The position numbers and the translations under genes were made by a program. A DNA stretch of 64,000 bases, from the NCBI RefSeq assembly GCF_039542055.1, contig NZ_BAABHK010000003.1, forward strand, positions 310,001 to 374,000. Direction: 5' to 3'. Origin of the DNA: Actinoallomurus vinaceus. GTDB lineage: Bacteria; Actinomycetota; Actinomycetes; Streptosporangiales; Streptosporangiaceae. Below, piece by piece: positions 25,025-33,266 of this stretch; within the stretch, counting starts at the first letter, position 1; each line of letters starts with the position of its first letter. The notes below the pieces were generated by a model, which saw only the letters and a program-made list of their open reading frames with translations, was not told the DNA's origin and ran no database searches.

Positions 25025-27076
25025 TCAGCGGAGGAAGGCGGCTGCCACCCCCGCGTCCACCGGGACGTGCAGCCCGGTGGTGTGGGTCAGATCCCCGCCG
25101 GTGAGGGCGAAGACGGCGTTCGCGACGTGCTCGGGCAGCACCTCGCGCTTGAGCAGGGTCCGCTGGGCGTAGTACTCGCCGAGCTTGTCCTCCGGCACGC
25201 CGTACACGGCGGCGCGCTTGGCGCCCCACCCGCCGGCGAAGATGCCGGAGCCGCGGACGACGCCGTCGGGGTTGACGCCGTTGACGCGGATGCCGTGCTC
25301 GCCGAGCTCGGCGGCCAGCAGGCGCACCTGGTGCGCCTGGTCGGCCTTTGCCGCGCTGTAGGCGATGTTGTTCGGGCCGGCGAAGATGGAGTTCTTCGAG
25401 GCGATGTAGACGATGTCGCCGCCGAGGGCCTGCTCGACCATGACGCGGGCCGCCTCGCGGGAGACGAGGAACGAGCCGCGGGCCATGACGTCGTGCTGCA
25501 GGTCCCAGTCGGCGACGGTGGTGTCCAGCAGCGGCTTGGACAGCGACAGGCCGGCGTTGTTGACGACCAGGTCGACGCCGCCGAAGGCCAGCACCGCCTC
25601 GCGCAGCGCAGCCGCGATCTGCTCCTCGTCGGTGACGTCCACGGCCACCGCGGCCGCGACGTCGGAAGCCCGCAGCGCGGAGGCGCCGATCTCGGCCGCG
25701 ATCTTCTCCGCCGCGCCGGCGTCCCGGTCGGCGACGACCACGCAGGCGCCCTCGGCGGCCAGCCGGCGTGCCGTGGCCGCGCCGATGCCGGAGCCGCCGC
25801 CGGTCACGAACGCGACGCGGGTGGCGAGGGGCTTGGGCTTCGGCATGCGCCGCAGCTTGGCCTCCTCCAGCTCCCAGTACTCGATGCGGAACTTCTCCGA
25901 CTCCGCGATCGGCGCATAGGAGGACAGGGCCTCGGCGCCGCGCATCACGTTGATGGCGTTGACGTAGAACTCGCCGGCGACCCGGGCGGTCTGCTTGTCC
26001 TTGCCGAAGCTGAACATCCCGACACCGGGCACGAGCACGATTGCGGGGTCCGCGCCGCGCATCGCCGGGGAGTCCTCGGTGGCGTACCGCTCGTAGTAGG
26101 CGCGGTACTCCTCCCGGTAGGCCTCGTGCAGCTCGCGCAGCCGGGCCTTGACGTCCTCCAGGGGCGCGGTCGGCGGCAGGTCGAGCACGAGCGGGCTGAC
26201 CTTGGTGCGCAGGAAGTGGTCCGGGCAGGAGGTGCCAAGCGCCGCGAGCCGCGGGTGCTCGGCCCGCGCCACGAAGTCCAGGACCTCCGGGGAGTCGGTG
26301 TAGTGGCCGACCTGCGGCCGGTCGGTCGAGGCGAGCCCGCGGATCAGCGGGAACAGCGCGGCGGCCCGCTCGCGCCGCTCGGCCTCCGGCAGCGTCTCGT
26401 GGATCACCGCGCCGAACGGGTCGGGCCGGCCGTGCTCGGCGATGTACGCCTCGGCGGTGCGGATGATCTCCAGCGCGTTGGCCTGGCACTCCTCGCTCGT
26501 GTCGCCCCACGCGGTGATGCCGTGGCCGCCGAGGATGACGCCGATGGCCTGCGGGTTGGCCTTCTTGATCGCCGCGATGTCGAGGCCGAGCTGGAAGCCG
26601 GGACGCCGCCAGGGCACCCACACGACCCGGTCGCCGAAGATCCGGCGGGTGAGCTCCTCGCCGTCGGCGGCGGTCGCGATCGCGATGCCGGAGTCCGGGT
26701 GCAGGTGGTCGACGTGGACCGCGTCCACCAGGCCGTGCATGGCCGTGTCGATCGACGGCGCCGCGCCGCCCTTGCCGAAGGCGCAGTGGTCGAACGCCGC
26801 GACCATCTCGTCCTCGCGCTCGACGCCCGGGTAGACGTTCACCAGCGCGCGCAGCCGGTCCAGGCGGAGCACCGCCAGGCCCGACTCCTTGAGCGTGCCG
26901 AGGTCGCCGCCCGAGCCCTTCACCCACATCAGCTCGACGTCGCCGCCGGTCACCGGGTCCTGCGTGACGCCCTTGGCGGAGGCGTTGCCGCCGGCGTAGT
27001 TCGTGTTGCGCGGGTCGGAGCCGAGCGCGTGCGAACGCTCGAGCAGCTGGTCCACCTCGGGCGGGTTGCCCGTCAT
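25025..27076 (-). CDS. rhaEW: Bifunctional L-rhamnulose-1-phosphate aldolase / L-lactaldehyde dehydrogenase (RhaEW)
   Basis: A 683-aa two-domain enzyme. Residues about 1-410 are a class II aldolase/adducin domain with zinc-site histidines in DHLHPDSG (about 120) and GGHGITAWG (about 184). Residues about 415-683 are a short-chain dehydrogenase with TGGGSGIG (about 424-431) and YSAAK (Y about 573, K about 577). Such fusions split L-rhamnulose-1-phosphate to dihydroxyacetone phosphate and L-lactaldehyde, then oxidise the lactaldehyde to L-lactate with NAD+. This explains the lutABC genes on the other side of the regulator. AAGGAG lies 7 nt before the ATG. It follows the BNR-protein gene by 49 bp in the core rha operon. 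Confidence 0.94.
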   Translation of the reverse strand: MTGNPPEVDQLLERSHALGSDPRNTNYAGGNASAKGVTQDPVTGGDVELMWVKGSGGDLGTLKESGLAVLRLDRLRALVNVYPGVEREDEMVAAFDHCAFGKGGAAPSIDTAMHGLVDAVHVDHLHPDSGIAIATAADGEELTRRIFGDRVVWVPWRRPGFQLGLDIAAIKKANPQAIGVILGGHGITAWGDTSEECQANALEIIRTAEAYIAEHGRPDPFGAVIHETLPEAERRERAAALFPLIRGLASTDRPQVGHYTDSPEVLDFVARAEHPRLAALGTSCPDHFLRTKVSPLVLDLPPTAPLEDVKARLRELHEAYREEYRAYYERYATEDSPAMRGADPAIVLVPGVGMFSFGKDKQTARVAGEFYVNAINVMRGAEALSSYAPIAESEKFRIEYWELEEAKLRRMPKPKPLATRVAFVTGGGSGIGAATARRLAAEGACVVVADRDAGAAEKIAAEIGASALRASDVAAAVAVDVTDEEQIAAALREAVLAFGGVDLVVNNAGLSLSKPLLDTTVADWDLQHDVMARGSFLVSREAARVMVEQALGGDIVYIASKNSIFAGPNNIAYSAAKADQAHQVRLLAAELGEHGIRVNGVNPDGVVRGSGIFAGGWGAKRAAVYGVPEDKLGEYYAQRTLLKREVLPEHVANAVFALTGGDLTHTTGLHVPVDAGVAAAFLR

Positions 27077-27125
27077 CAGGTCACTCCTTGAATCTTCGTG
27101 GGGTCGCTCGGGAAACGGCCGGTGG

Positions 27126-28547
27126 TCACCGGCGTGCGCCGATCCGGAAGTCGATGACCCGGACGGCCGAGGGGGTCGTCCCGGTCGATTTCTGCTGGTA
27201 CATGAAGGACAGGAGGCCCTGGGAGCGGAGCCGGGAGGCGTCGACGTCGACCTCGCCGAACGCGTTCAGCGTCTTGGCGTCGTACAGGACCTTCCAGTCC
27301 GTCCAGCCGCTCGCCCTGCTCGCGGCGACGACCCGGCCGAACGGCATGATCACGTAGGCGTTGTCGTCCCGGTCGAAGACGATCTTCGACCGGCCGGTGG
27401 CGTTCAGCGGTACCGGGATCTGCGTCTTGTGCCAGGTCCCGGAGGAGTCCCGCCACAGGTGGTAGTCCCGCCCGTAGGCCGTACGGTCGGCGACGTAGTT
27501 CGTCACGCAGGACTTGGCCTCCGCCGGCACGTAGCTCTCGATCACGTGCGGGTCGCCGGCGGAGTCGACGGCCTGGCCCTCCTGGTTGATGAGTCCGCGG
27601 TCGACGCCGATCGGGTCGACCGTGAGCCCCGGCGCGTCGATCGACACCGGCGCGGTGCCCGTGGCGCCGACGGCCTGACCGGCGCTGTTGCGCCAGGTAC
27701 GGCCCCGGTCGTCGCTGTAGACGTAGCCGATGTCGTGGTTGTCCAGCCCGCCGGGGGCGCACAGGACGCCCTGGTTGCCCTCCCGCCAGGTGAACGCGAC
27801 GGACAGGCGGCCGTCCGGGCCGTAGTCCAGGCCGTGGACGTACATGTTGCGGGTCGTGCTGGTCACGCCGTTCGCGGTGTAGTTCCCGGTCGCGCTCGAC
27901 CATGTGCCGACCTGCCGCCACGTCCCGCCGTCGTACTCGGCGAGCCGGTTGACGCCGTTGCCGGAGCCCTGGCCGGTCCGGTACACGAACTGCAGCTTCT
28001 TCTCGGGCGTGACGATGAACTGCGGGTAGGTGATGTTGCCGAGGTCGAGGCCGTCGAGGGTCTGCTGCACCGGTCCGAAGTCGCTCGCGTCCCACGTGGC
28101 GGGGTGGTTCGCCAGCCCGGCCACGGACTTGACGTAGAAGACGGGCGTGTTGTGGGTGTCCATCGCGATGTGGATGCGGCCGTCGCGCGGCGAGATCCCC
28201 ATCGAGATGACGTTGTGGGAGTCGTCGGTCGTCAGCTGGTGCGGCAGCGTGATGGTCTGCCACGCGCCCTCCGGCGCGCGCCGCCGGGCGATCTTGACGT
28301 AGCGGTCCGCGTGGTACCAGGCGACGTACTGGTAGCCGCCGTAGGTGAGGATGCCGCTCATCTGGAACGGGTTCTGGTTCACCAGCCCGTCGTAGGAGAC
28401 GAAGTAGATGCCCGACGGGTCCAGCAGCGTGTCGCGCACCACCCGCGCCGAGGGCCCCGGCCGGGTGGCCGACACCGCCGGCGCGGCGTCGACCAGGCCG
28501 CCGGCCAGCGCCGCGCAGGCGGCCACCGCCAGTGCTCTGCGGAGCAT
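27126..28547 (-). CDS. Secreted BNR_4-type beta-propeller protein, candidate rhamnosyl-glucuronate lyase
   Basis: A 473-aa protein with a Sec signal peptide (MLRRALAVAACAALAGG). It is built of beta-propeller blades of the BNR_4 type: GILTYGGYQYVAWYHADRYV, HNVISMGISPRDGRIHIAMD and IGYVYSDDRGRTW. ATG 28547 has GGGGAG 10 nt upstream; a GTG overlapping the rhaI stop (28556) is a possible alternative. BNR_4 proteins include polysaccharide lyases such as ulvan lyases and, as far as recalled, the L-rhamnose-alpha-1,4-glucuronate lyases (PL27) that act on gum arabic. Its position between rhaI and rhaEW strongly suggests it frees rhamnose, but the lyase call is an inference and catalytic residues were not assigned. 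Confidence 0.7.
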   Translation of the reverse strand: MLRRALAVAACAALAGGLVDAAPAVSATRPGPSARVVRDTLLDPSGIYFVSYDGLVNQNPFQMSGILTYGGYQYVAWYHADRYVKIARRRAPEGAWQTITLPHQLTTDDSHNVISMGISPRDGRIHIAMDTHNTPVFYVKSVAGLANHPATWDASDFGPVQQTLDGLDLGNITYPQFIVTPEKKLQFVYRTGQGSGNGVNRLAEYDGGTWRQVGTWSSATGNYTANGVTSTTRNMYVHGLDYGPDGRLSVAFTWREGNQGVLCAPGGLDNHDIGYVYSDDRGRTWRNSAGQAVGATGTAPVSIDAPGLTVDPIGVDRGLINQEGQAVDSAGDPHVIESYVPAEAKSCVTNYVADRTAYGRDYHLWRDSSGTWHKTQIPVPLNATGRSKIVFDRDDNAYVIMPFGRVVAASRASGWTDWKVLYDAKTLNAFGEVDVDASRLRSQGLLSFMYQQKSTGTTPSAVRVIDFRIGARR

Positions 28548-28552
28548 CGACG

Positions 28553-29716
28553 TCACGCTCCCCAGCCGGCCGCCTGGCCGTCCTTGCGTCCGTCGCGGAT
28601 CTTCTCGAAGTAACCGGACCGGGCGTACGCCGCCATCGGGTCCGGGGCCAGGCCCATCTCCGCGCGCAGTTCGGCGAGCAGTGGCCGGACGTCGGTGTTG
28701 TAGGCGTCCATGAACACGGCGTTCGCGCCGAGCACGTCGCCCGCCTTCTGGGCCGCCCGCAGCGCCTCGACGTCGACCAGGAGCGCCTTGGCGGTGGCCT
28801 CCTGCACGTTCATCACCGAGCGGATCTGGCCGGGGATCTTCGGCTCGATGTTGTGGCACTGGTCGAGCATGAACGCGATCTCGTCGGTGTACCCGCCGCC
28901 CTGGATCACCTCGTGCATGATCCGGAACAGCTGGAACGGGTCGGCGGCGCCGACCATCAGGTCGTCGTCGGCGTAGAAGCGGGAGTTGAAGTCGAAGCCG
29001 CCGAGCTTCCCCTCGCGCAGCAGGAACGCCACGATGAACTCGATGTTCGTGCCCGGCGCGTGGTGCCCGGTGTCGACCACCACCTGCGCCTTCGGGCCGA
29101 GCTTGAGGCAGTGCGCGTACGACGTGCCCCAGTCCGGCAGGTCGGTGGTGTAGAACGCCGGCTCGAACAGCTTGTACTCCAGCAGGAACCGCTGGTCGTC
29201 GCCGAGCCGCTCGTAGACGGCGGCCAAGGCCTCGGCGAGGCGGTCCTGCCGGGCGCGAATGTCGTCCTGGCCCGGGTAGTTCGTGCCGTCGGAGAACCAC
29301 AGCTTCAGGTCGCGCGAGCCCGTCACGTCCATGATGTCGACGCACTCGAGCAGGTGGTTCAGCGCCTTCTTGCGCACCGCCGGGTCGGGGTTGGTGACGC
29401 TGCCCAGCATGTAGTCGTCGTCCTGGAAGACGTTCGTATTGATCGTGCCGACCTGGACGCCCCGCTCGCGGGCGTGCTCCGCCAGCGCGGCGTAGTCGTC
29501 CACCTTGTCCCAGGGGATGTGCAGCGCGACGCTCGGCGCGATGCCGGTGTACCGGTGCACCTGCGCCGCGTCGTCGATCTTCTCCTGCGGCGTGCGCGGC
29601 ACGCCCTGCTGGGCGAAGACCTTGAACCGGGTGCCGGAGTTGCCGTACGCCCACGACGGCGTCTCGATGCGCTGCGTCCGCAGTGCCGCCTTGGCCTGGG
29701 CTGTGTCCGTTGTCAT
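28553..29716 (-). CDS. rhaI: L-rhamnose isomerase (Pseudomonas stutzeri / RhaI type)
   Basis: A 387-aa TIM-barrel sugar isomerase converting L-rhamnose to L-rhamnulose. Segments carrying the expected metal ligands are present: LLEYKLFEP (Glu), VVVDTGHHAPGTN (Asp and His) and GGFDFNSRFYADDD (Asp). LKLWFSDGTNYPGQDD is typical of this family and differs from the E. coli RhaA type. It follows the mutarotase gene by 19 bp, and its stop overlaps or nearly touches the next gene, so it is a mid-operon gene. Cytoplasmic. Confidence 0.95.
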   Translation of the reverse strand: MTTDTAQAKAALRTQRIETPSWAYGNSGTRFKVFAQQGVPRTPQEKIDDAAQVHRYTGIAPSVALHIPWDKVDDYAALAEHARERGVQVGTINTNVFQDDDYMLGSVTNPDPAVRKKALNHLLECVDIMDVTGSRDLKLWFSDGTNYPGQDDIRARQDRLAEALAAVYERLGDDQRFLLEYKLFEPAFYTTDLPDWGTSYAHCLKLGPKAQVVVDTGHHAPGTNIEFIVAFLLREGKLGGFDFNSRFYADDDLMVGAADPFQLFRIMHEVIQGGGYTDEIAFMLDQCHNIEPKIPGQIRSVMNVQEATAKALLVDVEALRAAQKAGDVLGANAVFMDAYNTDVRPLLAELRAEMGLAPDPMAAYARSGYFEKIRDGRKDGQAAGWGA

Positions 29717-29735
29717 CGTTCGTGATCCCCGATCG

Positions 29736-30056
29736 TCAGTCGAGATGGAAGACTTCGTCGAGCCGCAGCAGGCCCTCGTCCGGGCGCTGTCCTTCGAGGT
29801 CCTCGAAGAACGGCGCCATCTCCGCCTGCCAGCGGGCGTTCACCTCGGTGCGCTCCATGGCCGCGCGCGCCGCGTCGAAGTCGTCGGTCTCCAGGTAGCC
29901 GACGAGCAGCCCGTCGTCGCGCAGGAAGAGGCTGTAGTTGCGCCAGCCGGCCGCGCGCAGGGCGGTGAGCATGTCCGGCCACACCGCCTGATGCCGTTCG
30001 CGGTACTCATCCAGCCGGTCCTGCCTGACCTTCAGCAGGAAACAGACGCGCTGCAC
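29736..30056 (-). CDS. rhaM: L-rhamnose mutarotase
   Basis: A 106-aa protein starting at GTG 30056, with GGGAGGAG 5 nt upstream. It matches the RhaM/YiiL family in length (about 104 aa) and motifs: RVCFLLKV at the N-terminus, ERHQAVWPDML with the conserved His and Trp, NYSLFL, and VGYLETDDF. It interconverts alpha- and beta-L-rhamnose, supplying the anomer used by the isomerase, which is the next gene. A 13-bp hairpin separates it from rhaS upstream. Confidence 0.92.
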   Translation of the reverse strand: MQRVCFLLKVRQDRLDEYRERHQAVWPDMLTALRAAGWRNYSLFLRDDGLLVGYLETDDFDAARAAMERTEVNARWQAEMAPFFEDLEGQRPDEGLLRLDEVFHLD

Positions 30057-30074
30057 GAGGGCTCCTCCCGCGAC

Positions 30075-30105
30075 GTGGCGGGGCCGCGCCCGGCGGCCCC
30101 GCCAC
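30075..30105. terminator. Perfect 13-bp hairpin between rhaS and rhaM
   Basis: Arms 30075-30087 (GTGGCGGGGCCGC) and 30093-30105 with a 5-nt loop, inside the 56-bp gap after the binding-protein stop. Hairpins at this place commonly protect or partly terminate the binding-protein message, raising its level over downstream genes. No T tract. Confidence 0.6.
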
Positions 30106-30112
30106 CGGTCGC

Positions 30113-31186
30113 CTAGAAGTTGTACTGGTCGATGTTGCTGCTGTCGAAGACCGTCGGCGGGCCGAGGATGACCTCGCCGTCCTTGCCGATGGTGCGCTCG
30201 CCGAGCTTGCCGGCCTTGAACTTCTCGCCCTCCGCGCCGGTGATCTGGCCGGAGGCGAGGGCGGCGGCGGCGTACGACGCGAGGTAGCCGAGGTTCTTCG
30301 GGTCCCACAGCTCGAACTTCTTGACCGTGCCGTCCTTGACGAACTTGCGCATCTGGTTCGGCGTGCCGAGACCGGAGACGGCGACCTTGCCCTTGTACTT
30401 CGAGCCGGAGATGTAGCGGGCCGCGGCGGCGATGCCGACCGTGGTCGGGGCGATGATGCCCTTCAGGTCCGGGTACGCCTGCAGCAGACCCTGCGTCTGC
30501 TGGAAGGACTTCTGGTCGTCGTCGTCACCGTAGGCGACCTTGACCAGCTGGATGCCGGAGTACTCCGGCTTCTTCAGCTCGTCCTTCATGAAGCCGATCC
30601 AGGTGTTCTGGTTCGTGGCGTTCGCGGTCGCCGACAGGATCGCGATCTTGCCCTTGCCGCCGACCAGCTCGGACATGAGCTTGATCTCGCTGCGGCCGAT
30701 CTCCTCGGAGCTGGCCTGGTTGATGAAGACGTCGCGACAGTCCTTGGACGCGTCGGAGTCGTACGACACGACCTTGATCTTGCGGGTCATCGCCTGCTTG
30801 AGCGGGCCACAGACGGCGTTCGGGTCGTTGGCCGCGATGAGGATCGCGTCCATCCGCTGCTGGATCAGCGTGTTGATGTAGGAGATCTGCGAGGAGGCGG
30901 ACGCGTCGGACGGGCCGACCTCCTTCGCGTCGCCCCCGTACTCCTTGGCCCCGGCGATGCCCGCGTTGTCGACGATCGTCTCGTACGGGTTGTTGACCTG
31001 CTTGGGGAGGAAGGCGACCTTAAGGCCCTTCTTGAGGGGCGCGTTCGGGTCCGCCTTGCCGCCGGTGCTCGCCGCGGCACCCTTGTCGTCGCCGGACGAG
31101 GAGTTCTTCGTCGTTCCGCCGCAGGCGGCGGCACCGACGGCGAGGGCGGTGGCGATGGCCACGGCCGCCAGGGGGCGCTTGATCAT
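30113..31186 (-). CDS. rhaS: L-rhamnose ABC transporter substrate-binding lipoprotein
   Basis: A 357-aa protein with a lipoprotein signal: basic start MIKRP, hydrophobic stretch, and lipobox AAAC with the acylated Cys at 22. The rest is a type 1 periplasmic-binding fold of the sugar family (LKVAFLPKQVNNPYE, MDAILIAANDP, KVVSYDSD, AVSGLGTPNQM). It should sit on the outer face of the membrane and deliver rhamnose to the RhaPQ/RhaT complex. AAGGAA precedes the ATG. It follows the second permease gene by 27 bp. A 3' hairpin may stabilise its message. Confidence 0.93.
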   Translation of the reverse strand: MIKRPLAAVAIATALAVGAAACGGTTKNSSSGDDKGAAASTGGKADPNAPLKKGLKVAFLPKQVNNPYETIVDNAGIAGAKEYGGDAKEVGPSDASASSQISYINTLIQQRMDAILIAANDPNAVCGPLKQAMTRKIKVVSYDSDASKDCRDVFINQASSEEIGRSEIKLMSELVGGKGKIAILSATANATNQNTWIGFMKDELKKPEYSGIQLVKVAYGDDDDQKSFQQTQGLLQAYPDLKGIIAPTTVGIAAAARYISGSKYKGKVAVSGLGTPNQMRKFVKDGTVKKFELWDPKNLGYLASYAAAALASGQITGAEGEKFKAGKLGERTIGKDGEVILGPPTVFDSSNIDQYNF

Positions 31187-31213
31187 GGGGGTTCCTTTTC
31201 TTCGGGCGCTGAT

Positions 31214-32257
31214 TCAGGAGGAGGCGGCGGAGGTGCTGCGGTGATGTCGTCGGGCCTCGCGTACCGATGCCGCGATCCGCGGCGTGAGGACGGAGACGAT
31301 GAGGAGGAGACCCGTGACGATCGACTGGATCTCGGTCGCGACGTCACGGAGCATGAGGAGGTTGCGGAGCAGGCCGATGAGCAGCACGCCGGCGACGACG
31401 CCGCCGAGCGTGCCCTTGCCGCCGTCGAAGTCGACGCCGCCGAGCAGCACCGAGGCGATGACGGCCAGTTCCAGGCCGAGGCCGTTGTCGGCGCGGGCGC
31501 TGCCGTACCGCAGCGTGTAGACGGCGCCGGCGAACGCCGACACGATCCCGGAGACCACGAACAGCAGCAGCTTGATGCGCTTGACCCGGATCCCGGCGAA
31601 GAACGCCGCCTCCTCCTGCGCGCCGATCGCGAACAGCGCGCGGCCGAGGCCGGTGGCGTGCAGCACGATCGCGGTCACGACGGCGAGCAGGATGAACAGC
31701 GCGAAGGGGTACGGGATCGGCGTTCCGGGCACGGTCTTGGTGGCCAGGTCGGCGTAGTTCTGCGGGAACTGCGCGACCGCCTTGGTGCCGAGCACGACGT
31801 ACGCGAGACCCCGGTAGAGGGTCAGTGTGCCGATCGTGACGGCCAGCGACGGGAGTCCCAGCCGGGTGACGAGCACGCCGTTGACCAGGCCGGCCACCGC
31901 ACCGACGACCAGGAGCAGCGGGATGATCATCTCGATCGCCCACCCGGCGTCCCACAGCGCGCCGAACAGCGCGCTGCACAGGCCCAGCACCGAGGCCACG
32001 GACAGGTCGACCTCGGCGGCCACGACCAGCAGTGTCATCGGCAGCGCGATGAGCGCGATCTCGCTGAGGTCGTCCAGGGCGAAGGACAGGTTGTCGCTCG
32101 TGGCGAAGTCCGAGGTGCCGAGCGCGCCGCCGGCGAACACGACGATCAGCAGGGCCGTGACGATGACGTCCCAGCGGATGAACCGGGTCAGCGGGCGGGG
32201 GGCCTCGGCGCGCGCCGGCACGGGGCGGGCCTCGGCGGCGGGGGCTTCAGGCGCCAT
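31214..32257 (-). CDS. rhaQ: Rhamnose ABC transporter permease 2
   Basis: A 347-aa integral membrane protein of the BPD_transp_2 (ribose/autoinducer-2 type) permease family. It has a short Ala/Pro-rich cytoplasmic N-terminus, then about eight to ten hydrophobic segments. Family motifs include AAEVDLSVASVLGLCSALF, GLVNGVLVTRLGLPSLAVTIGTLTLYRGL and ASVLLGGVDFDGGKGTLGG. The start overlaps the end of the first permease gene by 11 bp, with GGAGGAA 8 nt upstream. It pairs with RhaP to form the membrane channel. The P/Q naming follows gene order in rhizobial rha loci and could be swapped. Confidence 0.9.
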   Translation of the reverse strand: MAPEAPAAEARPVPARAEAPRPLTRFIRWDVIVTALLIVVFAGGALGTSDFATSDNLSFALDDLSEIALIALPMTLLVVAAEVDLSVASVLGLCSALFGALWDAGWAIEMIIPLLLVVGAVAGLVNGVLVTRLGLPSLAVTIGTLTLYRGLAYVVLGTKAVAQFPQNYADLATKTVPGTPIPYPFALFILLAVVTAIVLHATGLGRALFAIGAQEEAAFFAGIRVKRIKLLLFVVSGIVSAFAGAVYTLRYGSARADNGLGLELAVIASVLLGGVDFDGGKGTLGGVVAGVLLIGLLRNLLMLRDVATEIQSIVTGLLLIVSVLTPRIAASVREARRHHRSTSAASS

Positions 32258-33266
32258 GGCGGGCGTTCCTCCTTCGCAGGGCGCGGGTGACGCGCAGGCC
32301 GAGCAGGCGGTCGACGCTGATCGCGAGGAGCAGCAGCAGACCGGCGATGGCGTCCTGCCAGAAGGAGTTCACCTTCAGCACCACCAGGACGCTGCCGATC
32401 GTGGTCAGCAGGAGCGCGCCGAGCGCGGCGCCGTACACGCTGCCGAGTCCGCCGACGATGGCCACGCCGCCGACGACGACGGCGGCGACCACCCGCAGCT
32501 CCCAGCCGTGCGCGGCGTCCGCGACGACCGTGCCGAACCGGGCTAGCCACAGCACCCCGGCGAGTCCGGCGAGGACGCCGCTCACGAGGTAGGCCGTGAG
32601 GATCCGCTTGCGGATCGCGATGCCGGCGAGCCGCGCGGCGTCCGGGTTGGAGCCGATCGCGTAGAACTCGCGGCCCGACGGGTAGGCCCGCAGGTAGTGC
32701 CCGACCGCGAGCATCACGACCACGGTGATGAGCGGCAGGTACGGGATGCCGAGCACGCTGCCGTTGCCGAGGTCGAGCAGCGACGAGGGCACGTCGGCGG
32801 CGTTGATCTGCTGCCCGTGCGCCCAGTAGTAGTCCAGGCCCTGGATGACGTACAGCGTGCCGAGCGTCACCACGAGCGCCGGGACCTTGAAGAAGCTGAC
32901 GAGCACGCCGTTGACCAGTCCGCAGACCGCGCCGATGGCCATCCCGAGGAGGAGGACCAGCAGCACGTTGCGGTCGTGCCCGGCGACGAACTTCCCGGAC
33001 GCGAACGCCACCAGGCCGACCACCGACCCGACGGACAGGTCGATGTTGCGGGTGACGACCACCATCGTCTGCCCGACGGCCAGCAGGGCGAGGATCGAGG
33101 CGTTGAGGAAGATGTCCTTGATGCCCTGCGACGACAGGAACGAGGAGTTCACCGCCGTCGTCACGGCGACGAGGACGATCAGGGCGGCGAGGATGCTCAG
33201 CTCCCGCGCCCGCAGGACGGTGTCGACGAGCCGGCGCCCGCCGGCGTCTGCCGTTACGGCAGCCAT
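32247..33266 (-). CDS. rhaP: Rhamnose ABC transporter permease 1
   Basis: A 339-aa permease of the same family as its neighbour, with GQTMVVVTRNIDLSVGSVVG, GLVNGVLVSFFKVPALVVTLGTLYVIQG and VVGGVAIVGGLGSVYGA. About eight to ten transmembrane segments begin near residue 25 after a short cytoplasmic lead. The ATG directly abuts the TAA of the ATPase gene (TAAATG), and its 3' end overlaps the second permease by 11 bp, so all three are translationally coupled. Forms the heterodimeric rhamnose channel with RhaQ. Confidence 0.9.
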   Translation of the reverse strand: MAAVTADAGGRRLVDTVLRARELSILAALIVLVAVTTAVNSSFLSSQGIKDIFLNASILALLAVGQTMVVVTRNIDLSVGSVVGLVAFASGKFVAGHDRNVLLVLLLGMAIGAVCGLVNGVLVSFFKVPALVVTLGTLYVIQGLDYYWAHGQQINAADVPSSLLDLGNGSVLGIPYLPLITVVVMLAVGHYLRAYPSGREFYAIGSNPDAARLAGIAIRKRILTAYLVSGVLAGLAGVLWLARFGTVVADAAHGWELRVVAAVVVGGVAIVGGLGSVYGAALGALLLTTIGSVLVVLKVNSFWQDAIAGLLLLLAISVDRLLGLRVTRALRRRNARHGA

